A DNA stretch of 64,000 bases from Streptomyces longisporoflavus (lineage in GTDB: Bacteria > Actinomycetota > Actinomycetes > Streptomycetales > Streptomycetaceae), in the NCBI RefSeq assembly GCF_014649775.1, contig NZ_BMTR01000004.1, positions 310,001 to 374,000 of the forward strand. The letters are read 5' to 3'. The translations under genes were made by a program, and so were the position numbers. Every line of letters starts with the position of its first letter. Position 1 is the first letter of the stretch. Under the pieces are notes generated by a model. That model did no database searches, was not told the DNA's origin, and saw only the letters and a list, made by a program, of their open reading frames with translations. This document shows, piece after piece, positions 1 to 9,765 of this stretch.

Positions 1-1134
1 AGCAAAGCGCACCAGCGCTTCGTACTGTTCGGCGAGAGCCGACGAGGAGCCGTCGTCCGGGTCCTTGAAGTAGAAGCCCAGTTCGCCCAGCGGGCCCGAG
101 AGGCCCACCTCGTGGGCGCGGGCCGCCAAGCGGGCGAGGTCCAGGATCAGGGGCGCCGCAAGGGCCGAGTCGCAGCCCTGCCAGGTCGTCTGCAGGACCA
201 TCCGCGCGCCGAGGAAACCGTCGAAGGCGATGTGGTCCCAGGCGGTCTTCCAGTCGCCGAGCGAGGGGACATCGTCGATGTGGACCTCGCCCTGCGGGGC
301 GGAGCCCAGCGTGTCGGCGAGGACCCGCTCCTTGCCCGCGTTCTTCGCCGCGGCTGCCGCCGGGTCGGCGAGGGCCGCCCCGTCGCCGCCGCCCAGGAGA
401 TTCGTGCCGGACCAGGCCCGTACGGCAAGCGCGCGCTGGGCGAACATCGGGCCCAGGACCGAGCGCAGGAGCGTCTGGCCCGTCTTGCCGTCCCGGCCCG
501 CGTAGGGAAGCCCGGACGAGGCGGCAGCGGACGCGAGTGCCGGATGGTGCAGGCCCGCGGACGGGGTGAAGTTCACGTACGGGCAGCCCGCCCGCAGCGC
601 CGCCGCCGCGTAGAGGGAGCTGGCCGGCAGCCGCGTCTCGCCCTCCGCCGGCACCGGTTCCGTCGAGGCCACGTTGACCACCACCGCACGGGCGAGCCCC
701 CGGCGGCGTATGAAATCGCGCAGGTCGGCGGCGAAGGAGGTGATCAGTTCCTCGTCGGTCCGCGTGTCGGAGTCCCCGCGGCGCGGCCCGCCCGGGCGGA
801 TCTCCGCGTCCGCCGCGGCCAGTTCCGCGCCCACCGCGGAGGGGACTCCGTGCGGGAGCACGCCCCCGGCGGCCAGTTCCTCGGCCCGTTTGGGCAGCGG
901 GCACTCCACCGTGTCGTGGCCGCCGAAGACGAGCGACGACAACGTTGGCAGACCGGACTCCGCGAACGGCGGCGTCTCCGTGACCATGCCGGTCGGCGGA
1001 TGCAGCCCCGCCGTCACGGCCGCGCACCCCGCGACGGCCGTCGTGGCGACCGATCCGCGCGCCCCGATCAGCCACACCCCCGTAAGACCGCCACCCGGAG
1101 CGTCGGAAGAACCAGTAGAAGGAGAGATGGGCAC
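1..1134 (-). CDS. Inositol-3-phosphate synthase family protein (C-terminus cut off by window edge)
   Basis: The frame is open from a GTG at 1134-1132, preceded by an AGGAGG-like ribosome site, to the window edge (378 codons seen). The N-terminus has a Rossmann-type stretch VWLIGARGSVATTAVAG (about residues 22-38). Later GKTGQTLLRSVLGPMF and SGTNLLGGGDG match the substrate/NAD region of myo-inositol-1-phosphate synthases, which convert glucose 6-phosphate to inositol 3-phosphate. The glycine loop differs from the classical enzyme, so it is probably a divergent paralogue of the kind found in secondary-metabolic or lipid clusters, and the reaction is inferred. It lies 118 bases downstream of the ThuA-DUF1080 gene on the same strand and may be read from the same transcript. 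Confidence 0.8.
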   Translation of the reverse strand, partial: MPISPSTGSSDAPGGGLTGVWLIGARGSVATTAVAGCAAVTAGLHPPTGMVTETPPFAESGLPTLSSLVFGGHDTVECPLPKRAEELAAGGVLPHGVPSAVGAELAAADAEIRPGGPRRGDSDTRTDEELITSFAADLRDFIRRRGLARAVVVNVASTEPVPAEGETRLPASSLYAAAALRAGCPYVNFTPSAGLHHPALASAAASSGLPYAGRDGKTGQTLLRSVLGPMFAQRALAVRAWSGTNLLGGGDGAALADPAAAAAKNAGKERVLADTLGSAPQGEVHIDDVPSLGDWKTAWDHIAFDGFLGARMVLQTTWQGCDSALAAPLILDLARLAARAHEVGLSGPLGELGFYFKDPDDGSSSALAEQYEALVRFA

Positions 1135-1252
1135 GGCTGCCTCCTGTCGTGCACGCGGAGAACGCGCGGGGTGATGAGACGGCGGACGGAGAGGACGAAG
1201 CGGGAGGGGCAAGACGGCGGGCGGAGGTCCGGCGTCCTCCGCCCGCCGCCGT

Positions 1253-2647
1253 CTAGCGGCCCACGCCAGAGGCGTTGCGGGCCGGCAGGTCCTTCACCCG
1301 GATGTCGCGGAAGGAGACCTGGTCTTCGGCACCGTGGTTCTGGATGCCGATATGACCGTCCTTCAGGCTCCTCGCCGGATCCGTGTTGGTGAAGTCGTTG
1401 ATCTTCACTCCGTTGAGATAGATCCGAAGGCGTTCGCCCTCGACCCGGAGTTCGTACGTGTTCCACTCCCCCGCCGGATTCAGCGCCTTGTCGCGCTTCT
1501 TCAGGTCGGCGGACTTGAAGCCGTAGACGGAGCCCGTGGTCTTCTCCGGGACGTCGGTGGCGTCGATCTGGATCTCATAGCCGTTGTTCACGGCCGACCA
1601 GGGATCGTCGGAGGGCGGGAAGCCCACGAAGATCCCCGAGTTGTCGTCGCCGTCCATGCGCCAGTCCAGCTTGAGGGAGTAGGAGCCGAGCTCCTTCGCC
1701 CCGTCGTACCAGAGCATGCCCATGCCGCCGACGGTCGTCAGGGTCCCGTCCTTCTCGTTCAGCTCGAACGAGCCGGGGCCCGCCTGCTTCCAGGCGTCGA
1801 GGGACTTGGCCGTGCCGTCGAAGACCGGCGTGTAGCCCTTCTCCGGGCGGCAGTCGGCCTGTGCCGCACCCGCCGCCCAGCGGATTCCGCCGAGCAGATG
1901 GGTGCGGAACGCGGGATCGGCGAAGGACTCCTTGGTGTGTCCGCTGCCCGTGTAGAAGGAGCGGCCGCCCTGATAGTCCTGGCACCAGGCGATGGGATGG
2001 TCGCCCGACATGGAGCCGCCCGTGTAGGACGACTCGTCGAGCGAGGCGAGGACGTGGGCGCGGTCACGGGGGTTGGAGCGGTAGTTGTACCACTCGTCGG
2101 TCCGTTCCCAGATCCCCGGCAGATGTGCCGTGGACGGGTGCCCGTGGTCCTCGACCCGCACCTTCGCGGGCTGGATCGCGGGGTGCGACTGGAAGTACGC
2201 GCCCGCGAGCCCGCCGTAGAAGGGCCAGTCGTACTCGGTGTCGGCGGCGGCGTGCACGCCCACGTACCCGCCGCCCCTCTTGATGTACCCCTCGAAGGCG
2301 CTCTGCTGCTTGCCGTCGAGGACGTCGCCGGTCGTGGAGAGCCAGAGCACGGCGTCGTACTTCGCGAGGTTCTTGGCCGTGAAGGCCTTGGCGTCCTCGG
2401 TGGCGTCGACGGTGAAGCCGTTCGCCGCGCCGAGCTCCTTGATGGCGGCGATGCCTTCGGGGATGGAGTCGTGACGGAAGCCCGCGGTCTTGGAGAAGAC
2501 CAGGACCTTCTCGCCCGCCTTCGACCCAGACTTCGCCCCCGCTGCCGAGCCCGAAGTGTCCGGCTCGGAGGCCGCCGGACCCGACACACAGCCGATGAGC
2601 AGGGCGGCCGTTGCGGTGGCGATGGTGATGCGTGCGGATGCCCGCAT
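1253..2647 (-). CDS. ThuA domain + DUF1080 (3-keto-disaccharide hydrolase-like) lipoprotein
   Basis: 464 residues. The N-terminus has a signal sequence ending in a lipobox (LLIGC, Cys20), so this is probably a lipid-anchored outer-surface protein. Residues about 45-265 form a ThuA-like glutamine-amidotransferase fold (GVHAAADTEYDWPFYGG). Residues about 270-455 form a DUF1080 jelly roll (YTPVFDGT, SGIFVGFP, WNTYELRVEG). DUF1080 members are now known as 3-keto-glycoside hydrolases or lyases; the ThuA family is linked to disaccharide use, with unclear chemistry. It starts 18 bases after the sugar-dehydrogenase stop, so the two are one operon, both exported. The domain calls are firm and the substrate is unknown. 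Confidence 0.88.
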   Translation of the reverse strand: MRASARITIATATAALLIGCVSGPAASEPDTSGSAAGAKSGSKAGEKVLVFSKTAGFRHDSIPEGIAAIKELGAANGFTVDATEDAKAFTAKNLAKYDAVLWLSTTGDVLDGKQQSAFEGYIKRGGGYVGVHAAADTEYDWPFYGGLAGAYFQSHPAIQPAKVRVEDHGHPSTAHLPGIWERTDEWYNYRSNPRDRAHVLASLDESSYTGGSMSGDHPIAWCQDYQGGRSFYTGSGHTKESFADPAFRTHLLGGIRWAAGAAQADCRPEKGYTPVFDGTAKSLDAWKQAGPGSFELNEKDGTLTTVGGMGMLWYDGAKELGSYSLKLDWRMDGDDNSGIFVGFPPSDDPWSAVNNGYEIQIDATDVPEKTTGSVYGFKSADLKKRDKALNPAGEWNTYELRVEGERLRIYLNGVKINDFTNTDPARSLKDGHIGIQNHGAEDQVSFRDIRVKDLPARNASGVGR

Positions 2648-2665
2648 GGTGTGGTGGCCCCTTCC

Positions 2666-5173
2666 TCAGCTCGTGGTGAAGGTGAAGTCGTCGACCTCGA
2701 AGAGGGCGCCGGTGCCCTTGCCCTTGAAGACCAGGAACAGCGTCGTCGTCTTCTTGGGGGCCTTGCTGATGGCGGTGCTCACGTCCGCGTAGGTCTCCCA
2801 GCCGCCGGTCGGCTTGACCGCGGCCCTGCCGAGGACCTTGCCGGTGGCCGATCCGCTGCGGACCTCGATCGTGCCGCCCGCGCCGGCCGACGCGACGCGC
2901 GCGGTCAGCTTGGTGGCGTTGCCCAGGATGTAGGGCTTGAAGGAGATCCAGTCGCCGTTGTTGATCTCGCCGACCGTCTTGCCGCCGTGCGCCGGGGTGT
3001 GGTTCACCACGGAGACACCCTTGGACTCGTTGAAGTGCTCGCCCTGGCGGTGCTTGGGCTGGACGACGTTCTGGTCGTGGGTGGTCAGCGCGGGCTGGCC
3101 GTTGGCGCCCTTGTCGGTGTACTCGGCGTCGAAGACTCCGAAGATGTTGGCGTTCGGGTCGTGCTCGCCGTCCGCCGACGTCTGGATGGTGCCTTCGCAG
3201 CCGTTGGCCGACGTGACGGGGTGGCCGTGGCTGTCATGGCCGAGGATGTGCGTGACCTTGACCTTGGTGCAGTCGATCGGACCGTCTTCCTTGTCGGTCA
3301 CCTTCACCTTGAAGGGCACCTTGTCGCCGAAGGTGAACATCTGCCCGTCGCCGGGGAGTTCCAGGGTCACCTTGGGCGCGGTGTTGCCGACGGTGATGTG
3401 CGCGCTGGCCGAACCGGTGCGCCCGGTGGAGTCCTTGACGGTCACGGTCGCGGTGTAGACGCCGTTCTTCTTGTACGTGTACGAGGGGTTCTGCTGGGTC
3501 GACTTGCCGCCGTCACCGAAGTCCCACGCGTAGGTCAGCGTGCCGCCCTCGGCGTCGGTGGCCTTCGCGGTGAACCTGGTCGTGAGCGGGGCCTGGCCGC
3601 TGGTCACGGAGGCGCTCGCCTCGACGACCGGGGAGTGGCCGTCGGTGGCGTTCTCGATGCGGTAGAGACCGGCGTTCTCGTCGCCGCCGAACCAGGCGGT
3701 GCCGTAGTCGAGTACGTACAGCGCGCCGTCGGGGCCGAACTCCATGTCCATCACCTGCGTGCCCGTCCACGGGACCGGGTTGATGGACTGGACCGTGCCG
3801 TCCGAGCCCTGCTCGATGCGCTTGATCCAGCGCCGTCCGAACTCTCCCGCGAAGAAGTCGCCGTCGTACGCCTCCGGGAACTTCACCGGGGAGGTGTTCG
3901 CCGCGTCATAGCGGTAGACGGGTCCTGCCATCGGGGACTCGGAGCCCGAGCCGAACTCGGGTACGGAACCGCCGTCGTACGGAATCCAGGCTTCCTGCGC
4001 GGCCGGCAGATCGGTCAGACCGGTGTTGTGCGCGGAGTCGTTCTTCGGCGCGTCGCAGTCGAAGGCGGCGCCGGAGGTCTGGGTGGCGAAGTCATAGTCG
4101 ATGTAGGCGTCGTTCTTGCCGGTGCAGTACGGCCAGCCGAAGTTGCCCGGCTTGGTCACGCGGGCGAACTCGACCTGGCCCGCGGGGCCGCGCTTGGGGT
4201 CGGCCGCTCCCGCGTCGGGCCCGTAGTCACCGACGTACACGATGCCGGTCGGCTTGTCGACGCTCATGCGGAAGGGGTTGCGGAAGCCCATCGCGTAGAT
4301 CTCGGGACGGGTATTGTCCGTGCCCGGCGCGAAGAGGTTGCCGTCCGGGACGGTGTACGTGCCGTCGTCCGCGACCTTGATGCGCAGGATCTTGCCGCGC
4401 AGGTCGTTGCTGTTGCCGGCGCTGCGACGGGCGTCGAAGGCGGGGTTGCGGTCCGCGCGGTCGTCGAGGGGCGAGAAGCCGTCGGAGGCGAAGGGGTTGG
4501 AGTCGTCGCCCGTCGAGAGATAGAGGTTGCCGTCCTTGTCGAAGTCGATGTCGCCGCCGACGTGGCAGCAGATGCCGCGGCTCGCGGGGACGTCAAGGAC
4601 CTTCTTCTCGCTGGCGTTGTCCAGGGTGCCGTCGGCCTTCAGGACGAAGCGGGAGAGGCGGTTGACGCCGTCGAACTTCTTGAAGTCCTCGGCCGTTCCG
4701 GTCTCCGGGGCGTCGCCCGCCGGGGTGTCCAGCGGGGGCGCGTAGTAGAGGTAGACCGCCCGGTTCTCGCTGAACTTGGGGTCGAGTGCGACGCCTTGGA
4801 GGCCCTCTTCGTCGTGCGAGTAGACCGGTATCTTGCCCGCGATCTTGGTGTTGCCCGCAGCGTCCGTGAGGCGGAGTGTGCCGTCGCGGGAGGTGTGCAG
4901 GACCGAGCGGTCGGGCAGGACGGAGAGCGTCATCGGCTCGCCCGTCTCCTCCCCGCCCTTGGCGAGGGTGACTTGCTGGAAGTCTTCGGCCGCCGCGGCC
5001 TTGCCGGTGGACTTACCTGCGGCCGCCTTGTCCGCCTGCGTCTGCGCGGCGCGGACGGCCTCCGGGTCGGCGGCGTTCGCCGCGGGCGCGACGAGGGTGA
5101 GGCTGGCGCCGGCCAGCAGGGTGCCGGTGAAGAGCGCGAGGGTCTTGCGGAATCTGAGGCGTTTCCTGTGCAC
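2666..5173 (-). CDS. Secreted PQQ-type glucose/sorbosone dehydrogenase-like protein with PKD and carbohydrate-binding domains
   Basis: 835 residues. A Sec-type signal peptide ends near APAANAA. The glucose/sorbosone dehydrogenase beta-propeller spans about residues 60-480 (EGLQGVALDPKF, GGDIDFDKDGNLYLSTGDD, GFRNPFRMS). A PKD domain follows at about 510-595 (YAWDFGDGG), then a further beta domain, then a C-terminal CBM6/cellulose-binding-IV-like domain (about 700-830: NNGDWISFKPYIL, GGWETYADVS). Family members oxidise sugars or act on glycans outside the cell; whether this one binds PQQ cannot be told from sequence alone. It is the first gene of an operon with the ThuA-DUF1080 gene. The ROK-type dyad at 5333-5355 lies about 160-180 bases upstream of its ATG. 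Confidence 0.88.
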   Translation of the reverse strand: MHRKRLRFRKTLALFTGTLLAGASLTLVAPAANAADPEAVRAAQTQADKAAAGKSTGKAAAAEDFQQVTLAKGGEETGEPMTLSVLPDRSVLHTSRDGTLRLTDAAGNTKIAGKIPVYSHDEEGLQGVALDPKFSENRAVYLYYAPPLDTPAGDAPETGTAEDFKKFDGVNRLSRFVLKADGTLDNASEKKVLDVPASRGICCHVGGDIDFDKDGNLYLSTGDDSNPFASDGFSPLDDRADRNPAFDARRSAGNSNDLRGKILRIKVADDGTYTVPDGNLFAPGTDNTRPEIYAMGFRNPFRMSVDKPTGIVYVGDYGPDAGAADPKRGPAGQVEFARVTKPGNFGWPYCTGKNDAYIDYDFATQTSGAAFDCDAPKNDSAHNTGLTDLPAAQEAWIPYDGGSVPEFGSGSESPMAGPVYRYDAANTSPVKFPEAYDGDFFAGEFGRRWIKRIEQGSDGTVQSINPVPWTGTQVMDMEFGPDGALYVLDYGTAWFGGDENAGLYRIENATDGHSPVVEASASVTSGQAPLTTRFTAKATDAEGGTLTYAWDFGDGGKSTQQNPSYTYKKNGVYTATVTVKDSTGRTGSASAHITVGNTAPKVTLELPGDGQMFTFGDKVPFKVKVTDKEDGPIDCTKVKVTHILGHDSHGHPVTSANGCEGTIQTSADGEHDPNANIFGVFDAEYTDKGANGQPALTTHDQNVVQPKHRQGEHFNESKGVSVVNHTPAHGGKTVGEINNGDWISFKPYILGNATKLTARVASAGAGGTIEVRSGSATGKVLGRAAVKPTGGWETYADVSTAISKAPKKTTTLFLVFKGKGTGALFEVDDFTFTTS

Positions 5174-5332
5174 GGTGTTCCTCCGGAAGGGGGACGGTCG
5201 TACGCGGGTGTGTGCGGGGGCGCTGGGCGCCGGGGTGCGCCGTCACCCCGGAAGGTTCATGTCCTGTACACATCAGGGACGGTAGCCACGTTCGTCCTGG
5301 ACGGAAAGCCCTTGCACAGCAATAGAGTTCAG

Positions 5333-5355
5333 CTTTTTCCTTGCGCAGGACAAAG
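5333..5355. promoter_or_regulatory. Candidate ROK-repressor operator, site 1
   Basis: Inverted repeat CTTTTTCC-N7-GGACAAAG. The same half-sites and spacing occur at 12844-12866 before the ROK gene. It lies in the 233-base gap between the isomerase stop and the start of the secreted dehydrogenase, where a promoter for the latter must lie. No clear -35/-10 pair could be chosen in this gap. Confidence 0.5.
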
Positions 5356-5406
5356 TGACTCAGAGTCAGAGCAAGGGCTCCCCGCCCGGCTACCGCTCTG
5401 CAGAGC

Positions 5407-6408
<1,002 letters not shown>

Positions 6409-6420
6409 GAACAGGCCTCC

Positions 6421-7638
6421 TCAGACCGTGACGGGAGTGGAAGCTACAGGGGTGTAGACCGAGTTCTTCTCCGCGCTCTCCTCCACCGCGGCGAGCACCC
6501 GCTGGACCGAGAGGCCCGCGGCGAAGGACGGTTCGGGCTGCGCGCCCGTGGCGATGGCGTGCAGCAGGTCGCGGGCCTGGTGCACGAACGTGTGCTCGTA
6601 GCCGAGGCCGTGGCCCGGCGGCCACCAGGCCTCCAGGTACGGATGGCCCGGCTCGGTCACCAGGATGCGGCGGAAGCCCGATGACATGGCCGGCTCCGTG
6701 TGGTCGTGGAAGGAGAGCTCGTTCAGGCGCTCCAGATCGAAGGCCAGCGAGCCGTCCGAACCGTTGAGTTCGAGCCTCAGCGCGTTCTTGCGGCCCGCGG
6801 CGAACCGCGTCGCTTCGAAGGAGGCGAGGGCGCCCGACGGGAAGCGGCCGGTGAAGACCGCCGCGTCGTCCACCGTGACCTGGCCGGTCCCGGTGCCGCC
6901 CTCCCCCGTGAGCCCGCTGGACGCCCCGCCGGGCAGCGGCCGCTCCCGTACGAAGGTCTCGGTCAGCGCCGAGACGCCCGCCACCGGCTCCCCCGCCAGG
7001 TACTGCGCGAGGTCCACGATGTGCGCGCCCAGATCGCCGAGCGCGCCCGAGCCCGCGCGGTCCTTGCGCAGCCGCCACGTCAGCGGGAAGGCGGGGTCGA
7101 CCAGCCAGTCCTGGAGGTAGCTGAGCCGCACGTGCCGCAGCGTGCCCAGGCGCCCGTCGGCCACCATCTGCCGGGCGAGCGCGAGAGCGGGAACACGGCG
7201 GTAGTTGAAGCCGACCATCGCCACCTGCCCGCGCGCCCGGGCCCGCTCGGCGGCCTCGACCATCGCCTCGGCCTCCTCGACGGTGTTGGCGAGGGGCTTC
7301 TCGCACAGCACGTGCTTGCCCGCGTCGAGTGCGGCGATCGCGATCTCCGCATGGCTGTCGCCGGGCGTGCAGATGTCGATCAGGTCGATGTCGTCACGGG
7401 CCACGAGTGCGCGCCAGTCGGTCTCCGCCGACGCCCACCCGAGCCGGTCCGCGGCGGCGCGCACGGCGGCGCCGTCGCGTCCGCAGACCGCCGAGAGGAC
7501 CGGTTGCAGCGGCAGGTCGAAGACGCGTCCGACGGTGCGCCAGCCCTGGGAGTGGGCGGCGCCCATGAAGGCGTATCCGACCATGCCCACCCCCAGTGGC
7601 CGCTTACCGGGTTCAGCCTCGTGTTCCGTCTCACGCAT
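6421..7638 (-). CDS. Gfo/Idh/MocA family sugar oxidoreductase
   Basis: 405 residues. An N-terminal NAD(P)-binding Rossmann domain starts near residue 16 (GMVGYAFMGAAHSQGW) and carries the conserved EKP triad (HVLCEKPLANTVEEA). The C-terminal alpha/beta substrate domain includes GDLGAHIVDLAQYLAG. The family oxidises or epimerises sugars, inositols and glycosides with tightly bound or exchangeable nicotinamide. It lies between the solute-binding protein and the isomerase-like gene, so it probably acts first on the imported sugar. The start chosen is the ATG at 7638; no competing start fits better. Confidence 0.9.
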   Translation of the reverse strand: MRETEHEAEPGKRPLGVGMVGYAFMGAAHSQGWRTVGRVFDLPLQPVLSAVCGRDGAAVRAAADRLGWASAETDWRALVARDDIDLIDICTPGDSHAEIAIAALDAGKHVLCEKPLANTVEEAEAMVEAAERARARGQVAMVGFNYRRVPALALARQMVADGRLGTLRHVRLSYLQDWLVDPAFPLTWRLRKDRAGSGALGDLGAHIVDLAQYLAGEPVAGVSALTETFVRERPLPGGASSGLTGEGGTGTGQVTVDDAAVFTGRFPSGALASFEATRFAAGRKNALRLELNGSDGSLAFDLERLNELSFHDHTEPAMSSGFRRILVTEPGHPYLEAWWPPGHGLGYEHTFVHQARDLLHAIATGAQPEPSFAAGLSVQRVLAAVEESAEKNSVYTPVASTPVTV

Positions 7639-7686
7639 GCGGTACTCCTCCTCGTAAACGCTCGGTGGGGGGTGCGGCTGCGCGCA

Positions 7687-8727
7687 TCACTTGAAGCCGG
7701 TGGACATGTACTTGTCGACGTTCTCCTTGTCGACCACGGCGGAGTAGCAGGTGACGAAGGACGGGATCTCGAACTCCGCCATCCCGCTGATGCCCTTGCC
7801 CTGTCCGAGGGCGCGCGCCAGGTCGATGGCGGACGCGGCCATGGTCGGCGGGTAGAGGACGGTGGCCTTGAGCACGCTGTCGTCGGACTCGATGGCCTGG
7901 AAGGCGGAGAGCGCGCCCGCGCCGCCGACCATCAGGAAGTCGTCGCGGCCCGCCTGCTTGATGGCGCGCAGCGCGCCCACACCCTGGTCGTCGTCGTGGT
8001 TCCACAGGGCGTCGAAGTTCTTCTGCGCCTGGAGGAGCTGGGACATCTTCGACTGGCCCGACTCGACGGTGAAGTCGGCGGCCTGCCGGGCGACCTTCTC
8101 GATGTTCGAGTAGTTCTTCAGGGCGTCGTCGAAGCCCTTGGTGCGCTGCTTGGTGAGTTCGAGGTTGTCGAGCCCCGCCAATTCGATGACCTTGGCGTTC
8201 TTCTTGCCCTTGAGCTTCTCGCCGATGTAGTGGCCGGCGCTGAGGCCCATGCCGTAGTTGTCGCCGCCGATCCAGCAGCGGTAGGCCTGCGGCGTGGCGA
8301 AGACGCGGTCGAGGTTGACGACGGGGATGCCCGCCTTCATGGCCTTCAGGCCGACCTGCGTGAGCGCCTTGCCGTCGGCCGGCAGGATCACCAGGACGTC
8401 GACCTTCTTGTTGATCAGCGTCTCGACCTGGCCTATCTGGGCGGCGGTGTCGTTCGAGCCCTCGGTGGACTCCAGGGTGACGTCCGAGTACTTCTTCGCC
8501 CGTTCCTTGGCGTTGTCGTTGATCGCGTTGAGCCAGCCGTGGTCGGCCTGCGGGCCCGCGAAGCCGATGGTGACCTGCTTGCCGGGCTTGTCGTCGGCGA
8601 CCGGCTGGTCCTTGTCGTCCGACCCCTCGTCCTTTGGCTCATTGCTGGTGCATCCCGTTATGAGGGCACCGGTGGACAGGGCGGCCGCTCCGAAGAGCAA
8701 CCCTCTGCGGCTCGTGATCTCTGGCAT
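7687..8727 (-). CDS. Sugar ABC transporter solute-binding lipoprotein (ribose/galactose type)
   Basis: 346 residues. The N-terminus has twin arginines followed by a hydrophobic stretch and lipobox LITGC (Cys26), pointing to an exported lipoprotein, possibly via Tat. The rest is a periplasmic-binding-protein type 1 fold of the RbsB class (VTIGFAGPQADHGW, VLVILPADGKALTQ, WNHDDDQGVGALRAIKQ). It delivers substrate to the permease and ATPase encoded immediately upstream. The ligand is probably a monosaccharide, sugar alcohol or small glycoside. Confidence 0.9.
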   Translation of the reverse strand: MPEITSRRGLLFGAAALSTGALITGCTSNEPKDEGSDDKDQPVADDKPGKQVTIGFAGPQADHGWLNAINDNAKERAKKYSDVTLESTEGSNDTAAQIGQVETLINKKVDVLVILPADGKALTQVGLKAMKAGIPVVNLDRVFATPQAYRCWIGGDNYGMGLSAGHYIGEKLKGKKNAKVIELAGLDNLELTKQRTKGFDDALKNYSNIEKVARQAADFTVESGQSKMSQLLQAQKNFDALWNHDDDQGVGALRAIKQAGRDDFLMVGGAGALSAFQAIESDDSVLKATVLYPPTMAASAIDLARALGQGKGISGMAEFEIPSFVTCYSAVVDKENVDKYMSTGFK

Positions 8728-8745
8728 GTCGGTGAACCTCTCGGG

Positions 8746-9765
8746 TCAGGTGGTTGAGGCCGTACGTCGCTGCACGAGCACCGCGGCGACGATGATCGCC
8801 CCCTTGGCGATCTGCTGGGTCGCGGTCTCCAGGTTGTTCAGCGCGAAGATGTTCTGGATCGTCATGAAGATCAGTACGCCGAGCACGGAGCCGGTGATGG
8901 TGCCCCGGCCGCCGCTGAGCAGGGTGCCGCCGATGATCGCGGCGGCGATCGCGTCGAGTTCGTAGAGGTTGCCGTTGGTGTTCTGGCCCGACCCGGACAG
9001 GACGATCAGGAGGAAGGCCGCGATCCCGCAGCAGAGGCCGGAGAGCAGGTAGAGGTAGAGGCGCTGCCTGCGTACGTCGATACCGGCGAGGCGCGCCGCT
9101 TCCGCGTTGCCGCCGACGGCGACCGAGCGGCGCCCGAAGGTGGTGCGGTTCAGGAGCAGCCAGCCGATGACGGTGACGGCCGCGAAGACGAGGACGAGCG
9201 GCGGGATGCCGAGGATGTAGGAGTCGCGCTCGCCGAGCTTGAGGACCCCGTCCACAGTGACCATCTGCGTCTTGCCGTCGGTGATCTGCAGGGCGAGGCC
9301 GCGGCCCGACGCCAGCATCGCGAGCGTCGCGATGAACGGCACCATCCTGCCGTACGCGATGAGCACGCCGTTGACGAGGCCGCAGGCCATGCCGACGATC
9401 ACCGCGGTGAAGAGGATGCCCGCGAAGCCGTACTCCTGGGTCGCCACCGTCGTCGCCCACACCGAGGCGAGCGCCACGATCGCGCCGACCGACAGGTCGA
9501 TGCCGCCAGAGATGATCACGAACGTCATGCCGACCGTGACGACGCCGATGACGGATGCCTGGGTGAGGATCAGCTGGACGTTGTCCGTGTCCAGGAACGA
9601 GTCGGGCTGGGTGATGCCGCCGATCAGGATCAGGGCGGCGAGCACGCCGAGGAGGGACAGCGTCCGCACGTCGACGCGTGCGGCCACCGACCGCAACGGG
9701 CTTGGCCCATCCGCCGGTCGGGACTTAGATGCGGCGGGCCGGGGCGGCGATGCGGGCTGCGTCAT
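8746..9765 (-). CDS. Sugar ABC transporter permease (RbsC-like)
   Basis: 339 residues with a charged cytoplasmic N-terminus (about 30 residues) and roughly eight to ten membrane segments. It carries the family signature GGIDLSVGAIVAL near residue 85 and the EAA-like loop AARLAGIDVRRQRLYLYLLSG. Its ATG overlaps the TGA of the ATPase gene by four bases, so the two are translationally coupled. It forms the membrane channel with the solute-binding lipoprotein and the two-domain ATPase. Confidence 0.92.
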   Translation of the reverse strand: MTQPASPPRPAASKSRPADGPSPLRSVAARVDVRTLSLLGVLAALILIGGITQPDSFLDTDNVQLILTQASVIGVVTVGMTFVIISGGIDLSVGAIVALASVWATTVATQEYGFAGILFTAVIVGMACGLVNGVLIAYGRMVPFIATLAMLASGRGLALQITDGKTQMVTVDGVLKLGERDSYILGIPPLVLVFAAVTVIGWLLLNRTTFGRRSVAVGGNAEAARLAGIDVRRQRLYLYLLSGLCCGIAAFLLIVLSGSGQNTNGNLYELDAIAAAIIGGTLLSGGRGTITGSVLGVLIFMTIQNIFALNNLETATQQIAKGAIIVAAVLVQRRTASTT